A stretch of DNA of 64,000 nucleotides, taken from Cuniculiplasma sp052315415 (lineage in GTDB: Archaea > Thermoplasmatota > Thermoplasmata > Thermoplasmatales > Thermoplasmataceae). Numbering within the stretch: the first letter of the stretch is position 1; every line of letters begins with the position of its first letter. Where the stretch lies: the NCBI GenBank assembly GCA_052315415.1, contig JBLSDH010000002.1:124001-188000 (forward strand). Reading direction: 5' to 3'. The translations under genes were made by a program, and so were the position numbers. The notes beneath the pieces are model-generated. The model searched no databases and had not been told where the DNA came from. It saw only the letters and a list, made by a program, of their open reading frames with translations. This document shows, one piece after another, positions 34,943 to 43,002 of this stretch.

Positions 34943-35164
34943 ATGACCGACGGTTTGATAACCCGTATAATTGGAAAAATTAACTATAGAAACACCATAA
35001 AAGCATTAGGTATTATACTATTCCTCATTGGATTACTGTTTTATGTGGCGTGGTCAATCCTTTACAATACGTGGTCAGATCCGGGCTTGTATTCATTCTG
35101 TATAGTTCTTATAGTTTTTGGCCTTATAGTGATTTTTGGTTCTGATCTTAAGGATGAGAACTGA
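34943..35164 (+). CDS. Small two-helix membrane protein
   Basis: A 73-aa protein with two predicted membrane helices (about 20-42 and 50-67), a basic N-terminus and acidic C-terminus (DLKDEN), suggesting an N-in/C-in hairpin. The family is unknown. Its 3' end overlaps the VirB4-like ATPase gene by 17 nt in convergent orientation, so it is not part of that operon even though it is next to it. Confidence 0.6.
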   Translation: MTDGLITRIIGKINYRNTIKALGIILFLIGLLFYVAWSILYNTWSDPGLYSFCIVLIVFGLIVIFGSDLKDEN

Positions 35165-36803
35165 ATCTTAGCTTTTTCATTTCGTCGTTTGCTAAATAAA
35201 AAAAATCTGAATAAGAGCTTCCTCTTCCTCCAGCTGTGTTTAGATCATTATAACCGTATTCAAGAGGATTTATTCCAAATTCAATGAGACTCCCCCAAAC
35301 CTTATTTCTAAAGATTATTTTGTTGTAACAGTTGTTAATAATTGCTCCTTTCTGATCTAATGTGAGACTGCCAAAATCCTGACATATCAGATATATTGAA
35401 CAATTAAAGTGTCTTGATGTTCTTAGCATTGAAAGTACTGAATCCAAAACTATTAAGTCCTTTGTAAAAAGGTGGAATTCATCTATTATAATCAGCTTTG
35501 GCTCTTCGTTTTTATTCATGAAGCTTTGAAGTTCGGTAAGAATATTTTGATTAAAATGTTCCTTTACTTCAAATGTGTCTCTGTAAGTCTCATAATCTCC
35601 GAGAGGATCTATTATAAATATATTTTTGCTGTAAATTTTTGAGAATTCCTTGATGAAGTGTTTAGAGAAATATGTTTTTCCAGAACCAGTTTCCCCCAAT
35701 ATTAAAAAATTGTAGGAAGGATAATTGAAAATGTTAACCCTTATTGGATGCCCCAAGGAATCCCTGCCAAGTATAATGCCTTCCTTTTCAAACTTTTTCC
35801 ACAATAGGGGGTTAAATGGAAATAAATTTCTTGAAGTTAACAGGTAATTTCCAGGTATTTTTAGATCAAGAAATTGTTTTAAAGATATTAAGGGGTAAGA
35901 TTTTACATCACATTTGAATCCAATTGATCTCAATTTTTTAAGTGTTCCCTCTACATTTATATTTAATTCGTAGGATTTATTTGAAGATAAAATTACAAAT
36001 ACTGAGCATCTTAAAAAGTCTTCAATGGGAATTTTACTAAGATATTTTGCATCCTCTATTTTGATGTATTCTTGATTTTTAAAAAGTGATTTTTTACCTT
36101 GCAATATTTTTTCCTTAAATTTAAGATATGATATTTTACGCAGAATATATTTAGGTTGCGCTCCAACAGTCTTTTTGAGCATTACACATACCACTGAATT
36201 GTTATCATCAATCAGAGTGCTCACATTGAATGGAGTTTTAAATGCAACATCATAGATCTCAAGAATAGAGAAGTATCGATTTTGATATTCAAAAAAATAT
36301 TTAAACGAGTTACCTTGTAAAAGCCAATCCAACAATTCTATTTCATTAGGCTCAACTTTTAAAATTTTTTTGAACGGAAAATAAGTTTCAAAATCTTTTT
36401 TATCACTCAAAATGTATGATGAGATGTTATGATTATCTTGCAGATTTTTTATCGAGAGAATAATAAAATTTTTATTAATACTGCTTATATGTCTGAAATT
36501 CTTTACATACTGAATGATTTTTTCTTCCTTTAAATTCCATGAAAAGTCAATTTCCACCTTAAAATATTTTAATTTCTCTTTTAACTTTTCAAGTTTACGG
36601 ATCGTTTTCACATATTTATTTAAAAAAATTACTAAAATTAAAATTAAAAACGATATTATTATTTTAATCAAAACATTAAGTTGATAATATATTATAAAAA
36701 ATATTAAGTACAAAAATAAAAGTAAAAAAAGTGGAAATCTCTCATATTTTCCTGATATTATGTTTGATAAAGGAATTAGATCATTATTATTTTCTCTGTT
36801 CAT
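35148..36803 (-). CDS. VirB4/CedB-like ATPase with N-terminal membrane helices
   Basis: A 551-aa conjugation-type motor. Two membrane helices span about 19-53. A divergent VirB4-type N-terminal domain follows, then FPFNPLLW and the RecA-like motor with Walker A GETGSGKT (near 369-376), IIDPLGDYE and Walker B LIIIDEFHLF (near 435). The sensor/motif III is LICQDFG. This layout fits CedB/VirB4 better than soluble HerA. I use the ATG at 36803, which has the SD GGAAGGTTGA upstream, rather than 36848. It overlaps the polytopic gene by 17 nt and completes a three-gene operon. Confidence 0.82.
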   Translation of the reverse strand: MNRENNNDLIPLSNIISGKYERFPLFLLLFLYLIFFIIYYQLNVLIKIIISFLILILVIFLNKYVKTIRKLEKLKEKLKYFKVEIDFSWNLKEEKIIQYVKNFRHISSINKNFIILSIKNLQDNHNISSYILSDKKDFETYFPFKKILKVEPNEIELLDWLLQGNSFKYFFEYQNRYFSILEIYDVAFKTPFNVSTLIDDNNSVVCVMLKKTVGAQPKYILRKISYLKFKEKILQGKKSLFKNQEYIKIEDAKYLSKIPIEDFLRCSVFVILSSNKSYELNINVEGTLKKLRSIGFKCDVKSYPLISLKQFLDLKIPGNYLLTSRNLFPFNPLLWKKFEKEGIILGRDSLGHPIRVNIFNYPSYNFLILGETGSGKTYFSKHFIKEFSKIYSKNIFIIDPLGDYETYRDTFEVKEHFNQNILTELQSFMNKNEEPKLIIIDEFHLFTKDLIVLDSVLSMLRTSRHFNCSIYLICQDFGSLTLDQKGAIINNCYNKIIFRNKVWGSLIEFGINPLEYGYNDLNTAGGRGSSYSDFFYLANDEMKKLRFSSHP

Positions 36804-37740
36804 TTTCAACCTTCCAGTATATTGAATTTGAGATCCTTGAAATATCATTATCCAACATATTTGATGAACTTAATTCAAATATTGATTTCTCAATATGTTT
36901 ATCCTTCATTATAGAATCCTTAAAATTGTTGTAATTCCCAAAATTTCCAAATAAAAAAGGATTTAATGATATTGCAAGAAATCTGTTAAATATATTGAAA
37001 CCATAGAGAAAAATTGTTGGTAGAACTGAAATTAGAATCAAGAATCCAAACTGTGAGAATGGGGAATTTCCATAATTTTGGGAAATAAAGAGCAAATATA
37101 ATATTAAAGATGGGAAAAGCAAAATTTCAATATAGATTTGAACAAGTTTTACGAATATCCGTCTTGATTTTTGGAATGGAATTAAAATTATAAAGAGAGG
37201 AAAAGACAAGTAAATACTTATCAAAATTGCCTGCCTGAGCATAAGAAATATCAGTGTGGAAAGGCCTGAGCTCATGAGTATTCCGTTGAGTATTATTGTA
37301 AATAATATTGAATTGGGAGTGTATGAATTTTCCAGAAGCCTAATTATTATATCTATAGATGGAACTTTTACATTCAGGTTATAATACATATAAAGGGAAA
37401 GATCATATGAAAACATATTTAGCTTATTCAACAATGCAAATATTGTAAAGTAAACAATCAAGTAAAATAAATAATTAAATATGATGCTATCTATATTCCT
37501 GAAAATCATTATGTAAATGGCCAAGAAAATTCCTAATATTGGAAATATATATGGAAAAATAGACATAATATTATTGTAGAAAAAAATTAAATTTGGATCA
37601 AAATAATTTGAGAACAGATATGAGGAAGGATCAAGTATTCCATATTTGAAAGCCATCTCCCAACACAAAGTGGATGTGGCAACTTCAAGGCCAGTAAATG
37701 AAGTAAGAAGGGATAACAACGAAAAACCAAAAAAGGTCAT
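36787..37740 (-). CDS. Polytopic membrane protein, candidate CedA/VirB6-like channel
   Basis: A 317-aa membrane protein with about six or seven hydrophobic helices and an extracytoplasmic N-terminal region containing one cysteine (TSTLCWE). It ends in a hydrophilic C-terminal tail of about 50 residues that is Ser/Asn-rich. There is no recognisable enzyme motif. Between a two-helix pilin-like gene and a VirB4-like ATPase gene, the position and topology are those of CedA (Sulfolobales) or VirB6. It shares one nucleotide with the upstream gene (TGATG). The homology is inferred from context and topology, not from sequence identity. Confidence 0.65.
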   Translation of the reverse strand: MTFFGFSLLSLLTSFTGLEVATSTLCWEMAFKYGILDPSSYLFSNYFDPNLIFFYNNIMSIFPYIFPILGIFLAIYIMIFRNIDSIIFNYLFYLIVYFTIFALLNKLNMFSYDLSLYMYYNLNVKVPSIDIIIRLLENSYTPNSILFTIILNGILMSSGLSTLIFLMLRQAILISIYLSFPLFIILIPFQKSRRIFVKLVQIYIEILLFPSLILYLLFISQNYGNSPFSQFGFLILISVLPTIFLYGFNIFNRFLAISLNPFLFGNFGNYNNFKDSIMKDKHIEKSIFELSSSNMLDNDISRISNSIYWKVENEQRK

Positions 37741-38000
37741 CAGGATCCGACAATAATATATTTAAAAAGTGCATACAAAATTCCTGAAACGGCCATTATG
37801 TATATTATGGTTCCTATGGCACCATTCTTAGCCCTTGCATATGCTTCCATTTTTCTGTTTTCGTCCTGGCTAAAAAATGAAAGTGCTATGAATATCCAGA
37901 ATATGACTATAATAGAAGCGGACACACCTATTGCAAGATCGGTAAGCCTGTTTATAATAGGTACTAATGGATCTGAGGAAAATGCAATATACCTAATCAT
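37740..38000 (-). CDS. Two-helix membrane protein, candidate CedA1/VirB2-like pilin
   Basis: An 86-aa protein: about 20 hydrophilic-to-amphipathic residues, membrane helix 1 (about 23-44), a charged loop FSQDENRKMEAYARAKNG, and helix 2 (about 62-83). Two helices joined by a short charged cytoplasmic loop is the fold of VirB2/TrbC conjugative pilins and of the archaeal CedA1/TedC import-pilus subunits. It has no signal-peptidase-like Ala-x-Ala and no class III prepilin motif. It is the first gene of the operon, with a TATA box at 38025-38034. Confidence 0.65.
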   Translation of the reverse strand: MIRYIAFSSDPLVPIINRLTDLAIGVSASIIVIFWIFIALSFFSQDENRKMEAYARAKNGAIGTIIYIMAVSGILYALFKYIIVGS

Positions 38001-38024
38001 ATATTTTTGGGCATATTATTTTTT

Positions 38025-38034
38025 ATTTATAAAT
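38025..38034 (-). promoter_or_regulatory. TATA box of the Ced-like operon
   Basis: ATTTATAAAT is centred about 29 nt before the ATG at 38000, so transcription should begin within a few bases of that codon. No SD is visible before the first gene. It supports a separate three-gene transcript. Confidence 0.5.
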
Positions 38035-38080
38035 TTAGAATAGTGTTTTAATCGCACTTTATTTTAAAAAAATGAAAGTT

Positions 38081-38602
38081 TTAATTAAATTCCTCTTCAA
38101 ATCTTCTTGCCTCTTCCTTTGTACTATTTAGAAGGTCCAGACGTTTCTCAGCCCTTCTTTTCCCATCTTCGAATCTTTTTACAACGTCATCGCTTTCGAG
38201 TTTCAATTGAGGGATAAATGTTGGCCTTCCATCCTGATCTATTGCCACATAAGTAAGATAAGCTTTGGTGGCGAATTTTATCTTTCCTGTTCCTGGATCC
38301 TGGGAGTGAACGTTAACTTCAATTTCCATTGTTGATCTTGTTGTATAATTAATCCTTCCCTCCATCCTCACAATATATCCAAGATGGATGGGCGAAAGAA
38401 AAAAAATATTGTCAATGCTTCCAGTGACTGTTCTCTGCCTGCAGTGCTTGAAAGAAACTATTGCAGCAACATTATCTATCCATTCCATTAATCTTCCACC
38501 ATAAAGAGAATTGAAAACGTTTGTATCTGGAGGCAGTACAAGCCTTTCCATAACTGTAAGACTTTCCGTCCAGGATTTTTCTTCGTACCTTGTATTTTTC
38601 AT
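38081..38602 (-). CDS. Hotdog-fold acyl-CoA thioesterase
   Basis: A 173-aa BFIT/BACH-type acyl-CoA hydrolase. LPPDTNVFNSLYGGRLMEWIDNVAAIVSFKH contains the usual Asn-x-x-Gly-x-hydrophobic and catalytic Asp pattern (about residues 23-53), followed by the hotdog strands ITGS-like VTGSIDNIFFLSP and a C-terminal RRAEKRLD helix. It hydrolyses acyl-CoA to free acid and CoA and may balance the beta-oxidation enzymes found elsewhere in the window. It stands divergent from rpiA. Confidence 0.85.
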   Translation of the reverse strand: MKNTRYEEKSWTESLTVMERLVLPPDTNVFNSLYGGRLMEWIDNVAAIVSFKHCRQRTVTGSIDNIFFLSPIHLGYIVRMEGRINYTTRSTMEIEVNVHSQDPGTGKIKFATKAYLTYVAIDQDGRPTFIPQLKLESDDVVKRFEDGKRRAEKRLDLLNSTKEEARRFEEEFN

Positions 38603-38643
38603 ATACTATGAATGTTTTTTAAATAAATAAATATGTATGGGTA

Positions 38644-39315
38644 ATGTCATTAGATTATGAAAAAAGAATTGCTGCGGAGAGCGCTTTGATAATGATTCCA
38701 GAGGGGAAAATAGTGGGTATTGGTACAGGATCCACAGTAAAATTTTTAATTGCGGCCCTTAGTGAAAAAAAAGAACGCTATTCTGATAATATATTTGTTC
38801 CAACTTCTGAAGAAACCAAAAAACTTCTTCTTTCCAATGGATTCAATGTGTCTGATGACATTGACCAGAGGATTGCGCTGACCATTGATGGAGCTGATGA
38901 AATAGACCCAACTGGAAATCTTATTAAAGGTGGTGGTGGAGCGCTCCTCAGGGAGAAAATTGTAGCCTGGAACAGTGAAAAGTTCATAGTTATTGCGGAT
39001 CACACAAAATATGTTGATAAACTTGGAAAATTCAAAGTTCCAGTTGAAATAATAAAATTCATGGCAAATCGTACGTTGAAAAATATAATTGAAATTGGTG
39101 GAAAATGCAGGTTAAGAGGGGTACCCCCATTTGTAACCGATAACGGGAATTTCATAGTAGACTGCGATTTTGGTATCATTGATGATCCAATATCACTTGA
39201 AAAAGAACTTGATGAAATACCTGGTGTTGTTGAAACGGGAATATTCTGCAATATGAGTCATCTGTCAATAGAAGGTAAAGATGATAAAACTTTAATACAC
39301 AATTACAGGATTTAA
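38644..39315 (+). CDS. rpiA: Ribose-5-phosphate isomerase A
   Basis: A 223-aa isomerase of ribose 5-phosphate and ribulose 5-phosphate. Family motifs are VGIGTGSTVKFLI near the N-terminus, LTIDGADEIDPTGNLIKGGGGALLREKI, and IADHTKYVDKLGKFKVPVE. All catalytic positions (Asp, Glu and Lys of these motifs) are present. It is probably monocistronic. Confidence 0.96.
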   Translation: MSLDYEKRIAAESALIMIPEGKIVGIGTGSTVKFLIAALSEKKERYSDNIFVPTSEETKKLLLSNGFNVSDDIDQRIALTIDGADEIDPTGNLIKGGGGALLREKIVAWNSEKFIVIADHTKYVDKLGKFKVPVEIIKFMANRTLKNIIEIGGKCRLRGVPPFVTDNGNFIVDCDFGIIDDPISLEKELDEIPGVVETGIFCNMSHLSIEGKDDKTLIHNYRI

Positions 39316-39359
39316 TAAAGCTTATCTGACAGAATTAAATAGCCTATGAAGGGCTGCCT

Positions 39360-39668
39360 ATGAGATACAGCGAGGATGACTTGATTGATATGGAAATGGA
39401 AAGTAAGATACAGGCATTCATCGGATTAAACATCGATCTTAAAAAGGCAGAGGAGATTCAAATAGAACTTGCTTCAGAACCAGAAATATCAGATATTTAC
39501 ATGATTTCAGGTGAATTTGATCTGCTTGTCAAATTAAAACTAAAGGATTACAATGATCTACAGAAGTATATAATGGATAAACTAAGCAAAATTGATGGTA
39601 TCAAGGGAAGCAGAACTATGTTTGTAATAGGCACCAAAAAAGAAGATGGTAAAGTATTCGTGGAGTGA
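39360..39668 (+). CDS. Lrp/AsnC ligand-binding (RAM) domain protein without HTH
   Basis: A 102-aa protein. After a short acidic N-terminus it consists of a single RAM domain: IQAFIGLNIDLKKAEEIQIELASEPEI, IYMISGEFDLLVKLKLKDYNDLQKYIMDKLSKIDGIKGSRTMFVI. The DNA-binding domain of full-length Lrp proteins is absent. Such stand-alone proteins can form amino-acid-binding octamers or modulate full-length Lrp. It is coupled to the UPF0147 gene: its TGA lies in that gene's SD. Confidence 0.88.
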   Translation: MRYSEDDLIDMEMESKIQAFIGLNIDLKKAEEIQIELASEPEISDIYMISGEFDLLVKLKLKDYNDLQKYIMDKLSKIDGIKGSRTMFVIGTKKEDGKVFVE

Positions 39669-39673
39669 TTGAT

Positions 39674-39931
39674 ATGGATAGTGGTCTTTATAATGAGATT
39701 TTAGCAATGCTGGATGAATTGAATCAGGATCTTTCAGTACCTAAGAATGTGAGGAAAAGTGCGCAGGAAGCAAAGATGAAGATGGAAAATCAGAAAACAA
39801 GTCTTGACTTAAGGTGTGCAACAGCCATATCAATTCTTGAGGAGATATTCATAGATCCAAATGTACCCTCACATGGAAGGGAAGAGTTGTACACTATAAT
39901 AAGTAAATTAGAAGCGTTATCTAAATCTTAA
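39674..39931 (+). CDS. UPF0147 family protein
   Basis: An 85-aa all-helical protein of the archaeal UPF0147 family (LDELNQDLSVPKNVRKSAQEAK and a second copy-like IDPNVPSHGREELYTIISKLE). The function is unknown. I use ATG 39674: GGAGTGA, which includes the stop codon of the preceding gene, is 5 nt upstream. A GTG at 39665 would lie within that SD. Confidence 0.88.
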   Translation: MDSGLYNEILAMLDELNQDLSVPKNVRKSAQEAKMKMENQKTSLDLRCATAISILEEIFIDPNVPSHGREELYTIISKLEALSKS

Positions 39932-39962
39932 GTTTTAACTTACATAAAAGATATTTTTAGAA

Positions 39963-39973
39963 GAATATATATG
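39963..39973 (+). promoter_or_regulatory. TATA box of the gene at 39993
   Basis: GAATATATATG is centred about 26 nt before the ATG at 39993, implying a leaderless mRNA and favouring this ATG over the one at 40002. Confidence 0.45.
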
Positions 39974-39992
39974 TTAAAATTTTATTCCTTAT

Positions 39993-40376
39993 ATGATTTA
40001 TATGACACTGAACGAAGAGAGCATGAAACTTGTAAAAATTTTATCAGACTCTGGAATACCAAGAAGCGTCGCATTCACAATAGTGTATACCAGAGGAAAG
40101 GAAGAGGTAACAAGTGTTGAAATTGAGAGAGAAACTGGTCTGAGACAGCCAGAGGTTTCAATTGCAATGCAATGGCTGAGAAGAAAAGGATGGATAAACA
40201 AGAGGAATATGAAAAAAGAGGGAAAAGGAAGACCTGTTCATGGTTACAGGCTTTCAAAGGATTTCAATGAAATACTGGAGGAAATAGTACAGGATCTGAC
40301 AAATAAAATACAGCTAATAGAAGATGATATAAAACAATTACAGGAATATAAAAGAAATCCTGAGATAACACATTAA
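39993..40376 (+). CDS. Winged-helix transcriptional regulator
   Basis: A 127-aa protein with a winged helix (VAFTIVYTRGKEEVTSVEIERETGLRQPEVSIAMQWLRRKGWI, in which RQPEVSIAMQWLRRKG is the recognition helix), a basic wing (KEGKGRPVHGYRLS), and a C-terminal coiled coil of about 35 residues for dimerisation. It resembles small archaeal regulators of the TrmB/ArsR-like superfamily. The target is unknown. Its stop is 7 nt from the convergent GH15 gene. Confidence 0.8.
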   Translation: MIYMTLNEESMKLVKILSDSGIPRSVAFTIVYTRGKEEVTSVEIERETGLRQPEVSIAMQWLRRKGWINKRNMKKEGKGRPVHGYRLSKDFNEILEEIVQDLTNKIQLIEDDIKQLQEYKRNPEITH

Positions 40377-40383
40377 AAATTTT

Positions 40384-42198
40384 TTATTTTTTGACCCTAT
40401 TTAATTTTGAGATTGCCCTTATAAAACCCAACATTGATATTGCCTGAGGAAAATTTCCAATTTGTTCTTTTGATTTTATGTCGATTTCTTCAGATATTAT
40501 GCCCAGGCCATTTGTCAGATTTATGATTTTTCCAATTACCTCCTCCGCTTTTTTCTGATATCCCATTTCAATAAGAAGTTCAGCATACCAGAATGACATC
40601 AATACGAATGCATTATCTTCACAACTAAGTCCATCATAATTTTTGTACCTTTTAAAAAGAAAACCGTCATACATCAGCTCATTTTCAATCCTTTTTAATG
40701 TGTTGACTGCAATGGGATCCTCTGGGCTTATAAAACCTGTAAGTGGTATTCTCAAAAGAGAGGCGTCAACTTCTTCACTTCCATAAAATTGCACAAAACT
40801 ACCAGATTTTTTTGAAACACCCTTTTCCATTATATCGGATTTTATTTCACTCATCAGATTTTCCCAATCCTCGTATGGTGCATTATAGCCAAGGGTCCTG
40901 CCAAGCTTAATTGCTTTTGAAACCCCAAGCCAGCACATAACTTTTGAATAGACATAGTGTTTTCTCTCCGTACGAAACTCCCATATACTTGAGTCTGGAA
41001 TTTTCCATATATTCCCTATTTTCTCAACTATATTCATTACAAAATCCCACATGTAAGAATTTATTATTCCATTTGCTTCATACATATGTTCAATCGCGTT
41101 TATCATAGATCCATAAACGTCCAGCTGAAATTGCTCAGACGCAAGATTTCCTATTCTCACTGGATTTGATTTTCTGTATCCCTCGTAATCTATCTCCATC
41201 TCCTTAAGATTCTGCTCCGGATCGATTGGATACAAAACTTTTATGTCACCCTCATTCTCTATAATTTCCACCATATCGTATAGATAATTGATTGCCCTTG
41301 TTTTCAGGCCAACCATGGATAGTGCCTCTATTACATAAGATGTGTCCCTGATCCATGAGAACCTATAATCCCAGTTTCTTTCACCCCCTATACATTCAGG
41401 AAGACTTGTTGTTGGAGCAGCAACCATCATACCATTTGGACCAAAGAACATTCCTCTGATTATTATTGCTGCTCTTTTGGCATATTCTGCCCATTTTCCC
41501 TCTATTTTTATTTCACTGGAAAATCTCTTCCACATGTTCATTGTCATTTCAAGCCTTTTCTCTGAATCATAATTATATAGGGAATCGTCCTCCCTCATCT
41601 GATAAGATAGAACAAATACCTGTTTTTCCCCCTTTTTCATTTTGAATTGATGATGATGCTCTTCGTTAACTAAAAGATCAAGATTGCTGGAAAAAAATAA
41701 ACCCACCCTTTTATTTCCCTTCTCAAACAATAATTTTCCTTTTTCATTTTTTCTAAATAATGGTTGGATCATGTAATTAATAGTAGGTTTAATTCCCAAT
41801 TCCATTTCTATATCTTCAAATGATTCCACGATTCTATGTATTTCAGGAAATTTTATGCTGTAATATTCCGTGGATGGCATGAAATCTGTGATGCATGCTG
41901 AAGGTTTACCCTCCTTGTAAAACCATGTTTTCAATATTAAAGTGTCCCCATCATACTCTTGAGAATATGAATATTTTTCCTTCTCTTTCGGCCTTATAAA
42001 AAAATATCCTCCCTTATTTTTATCGAGAATTTTATCAAAAACTGGATCTGATGAAAAATCAGGCAGGCATAACCAGTCAACCGTTCCATCCACGGCTATG
42101 AGAGCCCCTGTCCTGTTATTTGCAATATAACCGTGTGCAGATATTTTAGGATATCCATCTATAAAAATATCTTCATATCTGTATAATTCACTTTTCAT
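40384..42198 (-). CDS. Glycoside hydrolase family 15 protein (glucoamylase/trehalase-like)
   Basis: A 604-aa cytoplasmic enzyme with no signal peptide. An N-terminal beta-sandwich (about 1-240) precedes an (alpha/alpha)6 barrel. The barrel contains ERNWDYRFSWIRDTSYVIEAL with substrate-binding and catalytic-loop residues, WEFRTERKHYVYSK (about 405) with the general-acid Glu, and a later Glu region. Thermoplasma GH15 proteins of this build have been shown to be trehalases, so trehalase is likely, but glucan 1,4-alpha-glucosidase cannot be excluded. Confidence 0.88.
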   Translation of the reverse strand: MKSELYRYEDIFIDGYPKISAHGYIANNRTGALIAVDGTVDWLCLPDFSSDPVFDKILDKNKGGYFFIRPKEKEKYSYSQEYDGDTLILKTWFYKEGKPSACITDFMPSTEYYSIKFPEIHRIVESFEDIEMELGIKPTINYMIQPLFRKNEKGKLLFEKGNKRVGLFFSSNLDLLVNEEHHHQFKMKKGEKQVFVLSYQMREDDSLYNYDSEKRLEMTMNMWKRFSSEIKIEGKWAEYAKRAAIIIRGMFFGPNGMMVAAPTTSLPECIGGERNWDYRFSWIRDTSYVIEALSMVGLKTRAINYLYDMVEIIENEGDIKVLYPIDPEQNLKEMEIDYEGYRKSNPVRIGNLASEQFQLDVYGSMINAIEHMYEANGIINSYMWDFVMNIVEKIGNIWKIPDSSIWEFRTERKHYVYSKVMCWLGVSKAIKLGRTLGYNAPYEDWENLMSEIKSDIMEKGVSKKSGSFVQFYGSEEVDASLLRIPLTGFISPEDPIAVNTLKRIENELMYDGFLFKRYKNYDGLSCEDNAFVLMSFWYAELLIEMGYQKKAEEVIGKIINLTNGLGIISEEIDIKSKEQIGNFPQAISMLGFIRAISKLNRVKK

Positions 42199-42249
42199 GT
42201 CATACTATTGTTTGATTAATTATAAATCTTCTTTGAACATGATGGATTA

Positions 42250-42930
42250 ATGGAAAAGATAGCTCTAATAGGGGCTGGAGCAACTGGAAATGGGATTTTG
42301 CAATCTCTTCTAATAAAAAACAAAAAAGTTACACTTATTGATGGTGATGTTGTTGAAAAAAGAAATATGAAAAGGCAACCATTATTTTCAAAGGATGATA
42401 TTGGAAAAAAGAAAGTGGATGTACTCAAGAGATTCGCAGAGAAAAGTTTTGGTATGGATGTTGAAACTTACGACTGTTATATTGATTCAGGAAACATTGA
42501 AATTCTCAGTGAGTTTGATGTTATATATGACGGAACTGATTCCTTCAAAACCAGAAATTTGATAAATGAATTTGCAGTTAAAAATTCAATTAGATGGATT
42601 ATGTGTTCCACCTCATCAAATTTCAGTGAAATCAAGATAATAGAACCTGAAAAAACATCCTGTTTAAACTGTATTACTCATGGAAGAAATCTCATACCTG
42701 TTGGTTGTGATAATGAAAATGAAACATTGATGATTCCATATATTACAGGACAGTTTGCCGTGAATTATTATGAAAAATGGATTGGGGAGGATGAGCTTCT
42801 TTTCATAAATTTTAATAAAATGATGATAGATCATATTAATCTTTCAATTGATAAAAAATGTGAAATTTGCATGAATTTTCAATTCAGTTTTCTCAATAAA
42901 AATAAAATATATGGTAGACAATACATATGA
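42250..42930 (+). CDS. ThiF/MoeB/E1-like adenylyltransferase
   Basis: A compact 226-aa E1-like protein that activates a ubiquitin-like or sulfur-carrier protein. The ATP-binding GAGATGNG is at residues 8-15, the acidic DGDVVEKRNMKRQPLF motif follows, and DGTDSFKTRNLINEFA supplies the DxxD...R pattern. Two CxxC pairs, CLNC and CEIC, form the zinc site. No clear catalytic cysteine loop after the zinc pairs is seen, and no SAMP or ThiS gene is adjacent. The partner is unknown. Confidence 0.82.
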   Translation: MEKIALIGAGATGNGILQSLLIKNKKVTLIDGDVVEKRNMKRQPLFSKDDIGKKKVDVLKRFAEKSFGMDVETYDCYIDSGNIEILSEFDVIYDGTDSFKTRNLINEFAVKNSIRWIMCSTSSNFSEIKIIEPEKTSCLNCITHGRNLIPVGCDNENETLMIPYITGQFAVNYYEKWIGEDELLFINFNKMMIDHINLSIDKKCEICMNFQFSFLNKNKIYGRQYI

Positions 42931-43002
42931 TAATTAACATGAAAAAAAGTAAATTTATTACATAGTTGAATATAACCTAAAAGTCTTCCATTAAGGTGAT
43001 AA

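Noticed and set aside
34943..35164. Small membrane protein as a fourth part of the Ced-like module
   Set aside because: It is on the opposite strand, converges on the ATPase gene and has no shared promoter, so membership is not supported.
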